From the NCBI GenBank assembly GCA_007122555.1, contig SKTL01000397.1, positions 1 through 7,322 of the forward strand: a stretch of 7,322 nucleotides of DNA. Direction: 5' to 3'. The notes beneath the pieces were generated by a model that was not told the origin of the DNA, did not search any database, and saw only the letters and a list, made by a program, of their open reading frames with translations. The position numbers and the translations under genes are program-made. Below are positions 1 to 4,990 of the stretch, piece by piece (positions within the stretch are counted from its first letter, which is position 1; the number at the start of each line of letters is the position of its first letter). Origin of the DNA: Thermomicrobiaceae bacterium (lineage in GTDB: Bacteria; Chloroflexota; Chloroflexia; Thermomicrobiales; Thermomicrobiaceae).

Positions 1-2
1 AT

Positions 3-1202
3 CCGATCTCTGAGGCCTTCACGAATGAGGACGGAATGCTCGTTCAGTACTTCGAGCGGCAACGCATGGAGCACCAGCCAGGCGTCTGGCCGGAGCGGCA
101 TGATGTCCTGCTCGGGTTGATCGGCCTTGAGGTCTGGGAAACGAAGGCGGACCCGGCGCCGCCACCGCAGCCGGAACTGAGCGTTGTCGCGGACGGCCTC
201 GTTCAGCCGCGCGGGATTCTCGCGACCGACCAAGGTCTCTACATCTCGGAGGCAGGCGCCGGTGGTGACGGACCCTGCATTACGCTCGGTTCAGGGAACG
301 AAGGATGCGTCGGCGAGTCGAGCGCACTGACCGTGCTCGATGAGTCGGGTCAGAACCGTCTGATCGAGGGCGTCTCATCTCTCGTCGAAGAAACCGGCGA
401 AGGAATCGGCATCCATGACATCGCAGTGGATGACGAAGGCAACATCTACGCCGTTGTCGGACTCGGAGCTGATCCTAACTTCCGCGATGACCTCGGCCCG
501 GAAGGCGAAACACTGGGCTGGGTGATCCAGATTCATGATGACGGCGGCTACACCCCGATCGCTGACCTCGCGGAGTACGAGCGGGTCAACAATCCGGACG
601 GCGCCGATCATCCTGACTCCAACCCGTACGGAGTCGCCTGGGACGGACAGGACCTGATCGTCGCCGACGCTGGCGCTAATAACGTGCTGCGAGTCTCGCT
701 GGATGGCGACATCGAGGTCGTCGCGGTGCTCCCGCCGCGCATGGTTCCATCTCCACCGTTCATCCCTGGTGACGAGATGCCTATGGAATCCGTTCCCACC
801 AACGTCGCAGTAGGCCCGGACGGCAACTACTACGTCGCTGAACTGACCGGTTTCCCGTTCGTCGCTGGCGAGGCGAACATCTACCAGATCACCCCGGACG
901 GTGATGTCTCCGTCTTCTCCGACGGTTACACCAATCTTGGGGATCTGGCCTTCGACGCCAACGGCAATCTCTGGGCGCTGGAAATCGTCGCTGGCGGTCT
1001 CCTGAACGTCGACCCGGACGATCCGTCCACGCTCGCCAGCCGGATCATCAAGATTGATTCGGACGGCAACCAGGTTGCGGACTACATGTTCCAGGGCATG
1101 GCGTTCGCAACGGGTATCCAGGTCGGCAGTGATGGCGCAATCTACGTCGTCAATCTCGCTGTTACGCCTGGCGCGCACGTGCTGCGGATAGATCTGCCAT
1201 AG
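3..1202 (+). CDS. ScyD/ScyE-like beta-propeller protein with N-terminal YFER module (5' partial)
   Basis: The frame is open from the left edge, so the gene starts outside the window; the ATG at 36 is internal. The codons before it read PISEAFTNEDG and join smoothly to LVQYFERQRMEHQPG, a module I recall from secreted Chloroflexota proteins. A Pro-rich linker (PAPPPQPE, 40-47 counting the ATG at 36 as 1) leads into a propeller of about 340 residues. Its repeats have the form GxxPxGI, DxxGNIYAV and VGPDGNYYVAELTGFPF, and it carries the Cys pair (C81, C91) and the NNPDGADHPDSNPYG signature that I associate with the ScyD/ScyE family. That family is named from cyanobacterial scytonemin loci, but members in other bacteria have no assigned role; no scytonemin gene is visible here. 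It is probably exported, though the signal peptide would lie off the window. Substrate and reaction are unknown. A strong terminator follows 22 bases after the stop. Confidence 0.85.
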   Translation, partial: PISEAFTNEDGMLVQYFERQRMEHQPGVWPERHDVLLGLIGLEVWETKADPAPPPQPELSVVADGLVQPRGILATDQGLYISEAGAGGDGPCITLGSGNEGCVGESSALTVLDESGQNRLIEGVSSLVEETGEGIGIHDIAVDDEGNIYAVVGLGADPNFRDDLGPEGETLGWVIQIHDDGGYTPIADLAEYERVNNPDGADHPDSNPYGVAWDGQDLIVADAGANNVLRVSLDGDIEVVAVLPPRMVPSPPFIPGDEMPMESVPTNVAVGPDGNYYVAELTGFPFVAGEANIYQITPDGDVSVFSDGYTNLGDLAFDANGNLWALEIVAGGLLNVDPDDPSTLASRIIKIDSDGNQVADYMFQGMAFATGIQVGSDGAIYVVNLAVTPGAHVLRIDLP

Positions 1203-1223
1203 GTCGATCGCTGGCGTTCGCAG

Positions 1224-1263
1224 AGCTCCCCGGTCAGAATACCCTGGCCGGGGAGTTCTTCTT
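1224..1263 (+). terminator. Intrinsic terminator after the ScyD-like gene
   Basis: A 12-bp stem, CTCCCCGGTCAG (1226-1237) pairing with CTGGCCGGGGAG (1244-1255) through one G-T wobble, closes a 6-base loop. It is followed by the T-rich run TTCTTCTTAT. It separates the propeller gene from the HNH gene. Confidence 0.85.
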
Positions 1264-1324
1264 ATCCTGGCCGTCACGATCGGTAAGAACCGGTTGCGTT
1301 GCCGCCGGCGGCTACCCGGTATCG

Positions 1325-1354
1325 TTGTTAGGACATCGCGCTGATTGCTATCAT
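1325..1354 (+). promoter_or_regulatory. Extended -10 promoter candidate for the HNH gene
   Basis: TTGTTA (1325-1330) and TATCAT (1349-1354) are 18 bases apart, and TGC directly precedes the -10 hexamer, giving the extended -10 form TGnTATCAT. Transcription would start near 1361, leaving a leader of about 30-50 bases. The site lies just after the upstream terminator, which fits an independent unit. It is judged by eye only. Confidence 0.5.
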
Positions 1355-1412
1355 TCGTGATGAAACAGAGGGCACACCACAACCGTTATTGCTCGGAAGG
1401 TCCGGGAGCAAG

Positions 1413-2018
1413 GTGGACGACACAGGCGGCGTATATCACCAGAACGGCAATGGTCATCACCGACTGAATGGCCACCATCCAGTGCTCGTGCTCAATTCCA
1501 ATTACGAGCCGCTCAACGTCTGCAATATCCGCCGGGCAATCGTGCTTGTGCTCAATGGCAAGGCCGAAGTGCTTGAAGAGTATGACCTGATGATCACATC
1601 GGCCTCGTCGGAGTTTGACGCCCCGTCGGTCATCCGTCTGGTCTACATGATCAAGCGTCCCTACCCCCGGGTGAAACTCTGCCGTCGCGAGATCTTCATT
1701 CGCGACAACTTCACCTGTCAGTATTGCGGAGTGCAGACACGCGACCTCACGATTGACCACATTATCCCGCGATCGAAGAACGGTCCGCATACCTGGGAGA
1801 ACCTGGTCTCCGCATGCAGGCAATGCAACCACCGCAAAGGTGGAAAGACGATCGAGGAAGCTCGACTCAAACTCGCATCAACCCCTCGGGAACCACGAGC
1901 CAGCCGCTACTACCCCATCCAGAGAGCTCTGAACCAACGGCTCAATGAGGACTGGTTCAAGTTCGTCCCCGACTTCGAACCAATCGCCGACCATCCGCGA
2001 TCCTATCCACGCTCATAG
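1413..2018 (+). CDS. HNH endonuclease family protein
   Basis: Predicted nuclease with a zinc-stabilised HNH (beta-beta-alpha-metal) fold. I chose the GTG at 1413 (201 residues) because GGGAG at 1404-1408 and GGAAGG at 1395-1400 precede it; a TTG at 1389 would add eight residues but has no ribosome binding site. The first ~22 residues are rich in His, Asn and Gly and look poorly ordered. VLVLNSNYEPLNV then opens the conserved part. The HNH core has zinc cysteines C102 and C105 (FTCQYCG), catalytic-type D115-H116 (LTIDHIIPRS), N130, and the second pair C135/C138 (ACRQCNHRKGGK). The C-terminus ends in a basic, Pro-rich tail. Such proteins are widespread as single genes in Chloroflexota, Actinomycetota and cyanobacteria; the true substrate is unclear. 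No methyltransferase, immunity gene or phage gene is adjacent, so a restriction or toxin role is not supported. Confidence 0.88.
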   Translation: MDDTGGVYHQNGNGHHRLNGHHPVLVLNSNYEPLNVCNIRRAIVLVLNGKAEVLEEYDLMITSASSEFDAPSVIRLVYMIKRPYPRVKLCRREIFIRDNFTCQYCGVQTRDLTIDHIIPRSKNGPHTWENLVSACRQCNHRKGGKTIEEARLKLASTPREPRASRYYPIQRALNQRLNEDWFKFVPDFEPIADHPRSYPRS

Positions 2019-2024
2019 AACGTC

Positions 2025-2047
2025 GGATGCGCCAGTGTGGCGCGTTC
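2025..2047 (+). repeat. Hairpin between the HNH gene and serS
   Basis: GCGCCA (2029-2034) and TGGCGC (2038-2043) form a perfect 6-bp stem with a GTG loop; wobble and A-T pairs extend it to about 10 bp (2025-2047). No T run follows, so it is at best a weak terminator for the HNH gene. A close copy lies at 3552-3570, before the serine tRNAs. Confidence 0.5.
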
Positions 2048-2060
2048 GACTGAATCGGCC

Positions 2061-2066
2061 TACAAT
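2061..2066 (+). promoter_or_regulatory. Possible -10 element for serS
   Basis: TACAAT matches the -10 consensus at five of six positions and lies 60 bases before the serS start. No convincing -35 is present at 16-18 bases; that region is occupied by the arm of the 2025-2047 hairpin. There is no long leader and no room for a T-box. Confidence 0.25.
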
Positions 2067-2125
2067 CGTTGCCGCTAATGTGCATGTCGCGCGTTAGCAA
2101 GCAGTCGCAAAAGGAGTGATCCCCA

Positions 2126-3412
2126 ATGCTCGACCTCCGGCTCATCCGGGAACAACCAGATATGGTTCGTGACGCGCTTCGTCGGCTGAACACCGACGCC
2201 CCGCTCGATGACATCCTGCAGCTTGACGAACAGCGTCGCTCGTTGCTCACGCGTGTCGAAGAACTCAAGGCGCAGCGGAACGCGGGGTCGAAGGAGATCG
2301 GCAAAGCCGCGGCGGGTCAGGAACGCGATAAGAAGATTGCCGAGATGCGCCAGCTTGGTGACACGATCGCCGAACTGGACGAGGAGGTGCGCGACGTCGA
2401 CGAACGCTTGCACAAGTTGTTGCTCGAGGTTCCGAACCTCCCCGATCCGGACGTACCGGACGGACCGGATGAATCCGCCAACGTCATTGTCCGCCACTGG
2501 GGCGACCCGAAAGAGCCATCGGACTCGATCGCGCCGCACTGGGATCTGGCCGAAAACCAGGGCCTCATCGATTTTGAGCGAGGGGTCAAGGTCTCCGGAT
2601 CGCGCTTTTATTTCCTTCGCGCCGACATGGCCCGGCTGCAACGCGCCTTGATCACCTGGATGATCGATATCCACACGCGGGAGCACGATTACATCGAACT
2701 CACTCCACCCGTCCTGGTTCGCAGCGAATCAATGGTCGGCACTGGAAACCTGCCGAAGTTCGGTGACACGCTCTATCACGATGAGGAATCCGATCTCTGG
2801 CTCATCCCTACTGCTGAGGTCTCCGTCACCAACTATCATCGCGATGAGCTGCTTGACGCCGGCACGCTGCCGCGCAAATACGTCGCGCAGTCGCTCTGCT
2901 TCCGGAGAGAGCAGTTCTCCGCCGGTCGAGACGTGCGTGGTATCAAGCGCGTCCATCAGTTCGAAAAAGTCGAGATGGTCAAGTTCGTTGAACCGGAGAA
3001 GTCGGACGACGAACTCTACAGCTTGCTGGACAACGCGGAACAGATTCTTCGGAAACTCGAGCTGCCCTATCGTGTCGTTCAGATGTGCACCGGCGATCTG
3101 TCGTTCGTCTCCGCCAAGAAGATTGACCTGGAAGTCTGGGCGCCGGGCTCCGAGGACTGGCTGGAAGTATCGTCCTGTGCGAACTTCCGGGATTTCCAGG
3201 CTCGGCGAGCCAACATTCGATTCCGGACTGAAGATGGCGGGCGGCCGCAGTACGTCCACACGCTCAACGGGTCCGGACTGGCGCTGCCCCGGACAATGAT
3301 CGCGATCCTGGAGAACTACCAGCAGCCGGATGGATCGATCGTTGTTCCGGCCGTGCTGCGGGGATATCTCGGCGGACAGGAAGTGATAGAAAAACAGCCC
3401 GGAATCTGGTAG
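2126..3412 (+). CDS. serS: Seryl-tRNA synthetase (serS)
   Basis: Class II aminoacyl-tRNA synthetase that charges tRNA-Ser with serine via seryl-adenylate in the cytoplasm; the same enzyme supplies Ser-tRNA(Sec) where selenocysteine is used. Its 428 residues match the usual length. Residues ~28-105 form the charged, heptad-like coiled-coil arm that grips the long variable arm of tRNA-Ser. The catalytic part shows motif 1 (~191-212, ELTPPVLVRSESMVGTGNLP), the serine-binding TAE (229-231), motif 2 (FRREQFSAGRDVRG, 259-272, then HQFEKVE) and motif 3 (GSGLALPRTMIAILE, 382-396). CTGDLSFVSAKKIDLEVW (321-338) matches the conserved CTGDLGxxxAKxxDLEVW stretch with small changes, and motif 2 has QF where AG is common. 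The ATG at 2126 is set by AAGGAG at 2111-2116, nine bases upstream. Two tRNA-Ser genes follow downstream. Confidence 0.98.
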   Translation: MLDLRLIREQPDMVRDALRRLNTDAPLDDILQLDEQRRSLLTRVEELKAQRNAGSKEIGKAAAGQERDKKIAEMRQLGDTIAELDEEVRDVDERLHKLLLEVPNLPDPDVPDGPDESANVIVRHWGDPKEPSDSIAPHWDLAENQGLIDFERGVKVSGSRFYFLRADMARLQRALITWMIDIHTREHDYIELTPPVLVRSESMVGTGNLPKFGDTLYHDEESDLWLIPTAEVSVTNYHRDELLDAGTLPRKYVAQSLCFRREQFSAGRDVRGIKRVHQFEKVEMVKFVEPEKSDDELYSLLDNAEQILRKLELPYRVVQMCTGDLSFVSAKKIDLEVWAPGSEDWLEVSSCANFRDFQARRANIRFRTEDGGRPQYVHTLNGSGLALPRTMIAILENYQQPDGSIVVPAVLRGYLGGQEVIEKQPGIW

Positions 3413-3422
3413 CGTTGCGTTT

Positions 3423-3445
3423 CCGGTCAGCGCGAACTGGACCGG
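3423..3445 (+). terminator. Hairpin after serS, possible weak terminator
   Basis: CCGGTCAG (3423-3430) pairs with CTGGACCGG (3437-3445) with one bulged base and a 6-base loop, 10 bases after the serS stop. Only two T's follow, so efficient intrinsic termination is doubtful. The stem resembles the terminator after the ScyD-like gene (CCGGTCAG, six bases, CTGGCCGG). Confidence 0.4.
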
Positions 3446-3476
3446 TTCACGGCCGCAGAGCGGTCGCCTGAGACTT

Positions 3477-3504
3477 TTGAGCAGAACTCACGATGCGGTA
3501 CACT
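3477..3504 (+). promoter_or_regulatory. Promoter candidate for the tRNA-Ser genes
   Basis: TTGAGC (3477-3482) and TACACT (3499-3504) are 16 bases apart, each matching the consensus at four of six positions. A GC-rich stretch follows, as in many stable-RNA promoters. Transcription would start near 3511, about 80 bases before the first tRNA. Confidence 0.4.
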
Positions 3505-3551
3505 TACGTGTGCGGCTGGAGTCTGGGCAGCATGCCCGAATACGGCCATCG

Positions 3552-3570
3552 GCGCCAGTCTGGCGAGTTC
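3552..3570 (+). repeat. Second copy of the pre-serS hairpin, in the tRNA leader
   Basis: GCGCCAGTCTGGCGAGTTC matches 2029-2047 at 17 of 19 positions. CGCCA (3553-3557) pairs with TGGCG (3561-3565) around a GTC loop. It ends 19 bases before the first tRNA and would be transcribed in its leader. Confidence 0.5.
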
Positions 3571-3589
3571 AGGCAGGAGCACACAGCGC

Positions 3590-3672
3590 GGAGAGGTGGC
3601 CGAGTGGTTTAAGGCGGCTGTCTTGAAAACAGTTGACCGAAAGGTCCGGGGGTTCGAATCCCTCCCTCTCCG
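3590..3672 (+). tRNA. tRNA-Ser (anticodon TGA)
   Basis: Cloverleaf with acceptor GGAGAGG/CCTCTCC, a 3-bp D stem GCC/GGC, an anticodon stem GCTGT/ACAGT around loop CTTGAAA (anticodon TGA at 3624-3626), a long variable arm GACC-GAAA-GGTC, and a T arm with TTCGAAT. The long variable arm and discriminator G are serine identity features. The anticodon UGA reads UCA and, with usual wobble or modification, most or all UCN codons. The 3' CCA is not encoded (CCC follows the discriminator) and must be added after transcription. Confidence 0.97.
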
Positions 3673-3697
3673 CCCACGAACCGCGCCAGTTGAATAC

Positions 3698-3790
3698 GGG
3701 AAGGTGCCAGAGCGGTCGAATGGGGTCGCCTGCTAAGCGATTGAGGGCCTAAAACGTCCTCCGAGGGTTCGAATCCCTCCCTTCCCGCCA
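3698..3790 (+). tRNA. tRNA-Ser (anticodon GCT)
   Basis: Acceptor GGGAAGG/CCTTCCC, D stem CCA/TGG, anticodon stem GTCGC/GCGAT around loop CTGCTAA (anticodon GCT at 3732-3734), a long variable arm GAGGGC/GTCCTC, T stem GAGGG/CCCTC with loop TTCGAAT, and discriminator G. It reads AGC and AGU. The 3' CCA is encoded (3788-3790), unlike in its neighbour. It lies 25 bases after the first tRNA with a terminator just downstream, so the two are probably co-transcribed. Confidence 0.97.
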
Positions 3791-3800
3791 GCGATCATTT

Positions 3801-3832
3801 TCCCGGCTCGTTCCAGAGCCGGGATCTTTCTT
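3801..3832 (+). terminator. Intrinsic terminator after the tRNA-Ser pair
   Basis: A perfect 9-bp stem, TCCCGGCTC (3801-3809) with GAGCCGGGA (3816-3824), and a 6-base loop are followed by TCTTTCTT. It ends the serine-decoding block. Confidence 0.88.
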
Positions 3833-3868
3833 GAAACCAACGGATCCAATTCGATGTGGAGTCGCGGA

Positions 3869-3900
3869 ATGCGAATCGTGTAGAGTTAGCGAATTCGCAT
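3869..3900. repeat. 8-bp inverted repeat upstream of the membrane-anchored protein gene
   Basis: ATGCGAAT (3869-3876) and ATTCGCAT (3893-3900) are exact reverse complements with a 16-base spacer; the palindrome GCGAATTCGC (3889-3898) overlaps the right arm. It lies ~90 bases before the gene start at 3991, where an operator could sit, but I could not fix a convincing promoter around it. Confidence 0.4.
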
Positions 3901-3914
3901 ACTGCGATCTTGTA

Positions 3915-3946
3915 CTGGCAGTGCGTCCGCATCACTACGCTGCCAG
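3915..3946 (+). repeat. 7-bp inverted repeat in the same leader region
   Basis: CTGGCAG (3915-3921) and CTGCCAG (3940-3946) are exact reverse complements with an 18-base spacer, and may form a stem in the leader RNA. Apart from this and the 3869-3900 repeat, I see nothing in 3833-3979. Confidence 0.3.
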
Positions 3947-3990
3947 CCCTTGCACTGGGGAGGGTTGCGGCGACAATTCAGGAGTGTTTC

Positions 3991-4794
3991 ATGTCAACAG
4001 CTTTGCGTTCACTCATCATCCCGCTCGCGTTCTTTCTGCTTCTGTCACTCTCCGATTGCATACGCTTCGGGGAATCCTTCCTTTCTGACGATTCTGATGA
4101 TGATTCCATGGCCGTTGAAGAAGTAAGCCCAACACCAACACCGTTCGCGACGCCGTGGCCAACGCCGACTCCGCGCATTCCAGCCACTCCGACCCCGGAA
4201 CCAACGCCAACACCAGAGCCGAACGTCAGCAACGATGATCTCAATTCGCTACTGTTAGGCGATGGCGATGTTCCGGACACCTGGACGTCCGTTAATGTCG
4301 CCGACGCACCGACAGCGGTTCCCGGAGCGGAAGACATCAATGGAGTCCTGGCGAGCACGTTCTACCAGCGCAGCGACCTTGGTCCCTATCTGGTTCATAT
4401 GCTCTTCTACGCCGAAGATGAGTCGGACGCCAAAGCCGCATTCGTTGCAATCGAAGAGGAACTGGCGGATGCATCGATCCTGAACGACATCACCGACCAG
4501 GTCCGCTCCTGGGAAACCGAGCCAGCCGAGATCGAAGAATTCGGCGACGAGTCGTTCGCCTTCAAGGCGATCGGAGATACCGGACTGATCCCCGTTGAAG
4601 CAGACATGGTCGGCGCCCGCGTCGGACAGTACGTCAGCTTCATCATTCACGCCGAGCTGATTACCGTCGACACTGAACTGACCGAGCGATTCACCCGGAT
4701 CGCTGCAGATCGAATTCAGGAGGCGCTGGAGCTCGCTGCAGAGCAGGAGCCAGCATTTGACCATGACACCCTCTGGCAGCAACGCTGGAGATAA
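3991..4794 (+). CDS. Membrane-anchored extracytoplasmic protein with Pro-Thr linker, unknown function
   Basis: 267 residues. An upstream ATG at 3856 would give 312 residues, but the ATG at 3991 has AGGAG six bases before it and starts directly with a signal-like segment (MSTALRSLIIPLAFFLLLSLSDC), so I prefer it. The hydrophobic stretch (7-20) is followed by C23; the preceding LSD is a poor lipobox because Asp replaces Gly/Ala/Ser at -1, so lipidation is uncertain and a plain N-terminal anchor is possible. An acidic patch (DDSDDD, ~33-38) and a Pro-Thr linker (46-77, repeated TPTP/PEPTPTP) lead to a compact acidic domain (~82-252) beginning NDDLNSLLLGDGDVPDTW. The 'LL...D.P..W' opening recalls extracytoplasmic sensor-like domains of PknH type, but that is only a resemblance. 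No catalytic motif is visible. The gene follows the tRNA terminator and is probably transcribed alone. Confidence 0.8.
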   Translation: MSTALRSLIIPLAFFLLLSLSDCIRFGESFLSDDSDDDSMAVEEVSPTPTPFATPWPTPTPRIPATPTPEPTPTPEPNVSNDDLNSLLLGDGDVPDTWTSVNVADAPTAVPGAEDINGVLASTFYQRSDLGPYLVHMLFYAEDESDAKAAFVAIEEELADASILNDITDQVRSWETEPAEIEEFGDESFAFKAIGDTGLIPVEADMVGARVGQYVSFIIHAELITVDTELTERFTRIAADRIQEALELAAEQEPAFDHDTLWQQRWR

Positions 4795-4990
4795 CCGACG
4801 ATCGTGGAAACGTGGATAGCCCGCGGGTAGCGCATCGCTGGAGCGTTCGCGCCCCACTCTGGTCTTGCGCGGACTGGACAACCGACGGTCCTGGATCAAC
4901 CTTGCACAAGAGCGTCGAATCATTCACCATTGACGGCAATTCGTGAATTCGGTGGGTTTCGCACACCGAGAAGTCTAGCGGCTCGCGGGG
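4795..4990. other. Intergenic region with imperfect direct repeat
   Basis: This 196-base gap holds no gene that I can support. AACCGACGATCGTGGA (4793-4808, overlapping the preceding stop) recurs as AACCGACGGTCCTGGA (4880-4895), 14 of 16 identical. TTGACG at 4930-4935 resembles a -35 box but has no matching -10. No T-tailed hairpin is present, so how the upstream transcript ends is unclear. Confidence 0.3.

Noticed and set aside
375..1382. Long open frame on the - strand opposite the ScyD-like gene
   Set aside because: Its sequence is Arg/Asp/Val-rich with no family resemblance, while the + strand protein is clearly recognisable; it is a shadow frame in GC-rich coding DNA.
1413..2018. HNH gene as part of a restriction, toxin or phage system
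   Set aside because: No methyltransferase, immunity, capsid, terminase or recombinase gene is adjacent, and this HNH type is commonly found as a solitary chromosomal gene.
2019..2125. Possible T-box or other riboswitch in the serS leader
   Set aside because: The gap is only 107 bases, holds one small hairpin and lacks T-box landmarks or a terminator/antiterminator pair.
2075..3259. Open frames opposite serS on the - strand
   Set aside because: They mirror a highly conserved synthetase, lack ribosome binding sites and resemble no family.
3856..3990. Upstream ATG that would lengthen the membrane-anchored protein by 45 residues
   Set aside because: The added segment has no ribosome binding site and would put a signal-like segment in the middle of the protein; the ATG at 3991 has AGGAG at good spacing.
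4133..4224. Repeat-rich ACACCAACACC-like stretch as a DNA tandem repeat or CRISPR-like element
   Set aside because: It encodes an irregular Pro-Thr linker; the units vary in length and there are no spacers.
4255..4923. Open frame on the - strand over the membrane-anchored protein gene and the following gap
   Set aside because: No recognisable domain or start signal; the + strand reading has a signal segment, linker and domain in order.
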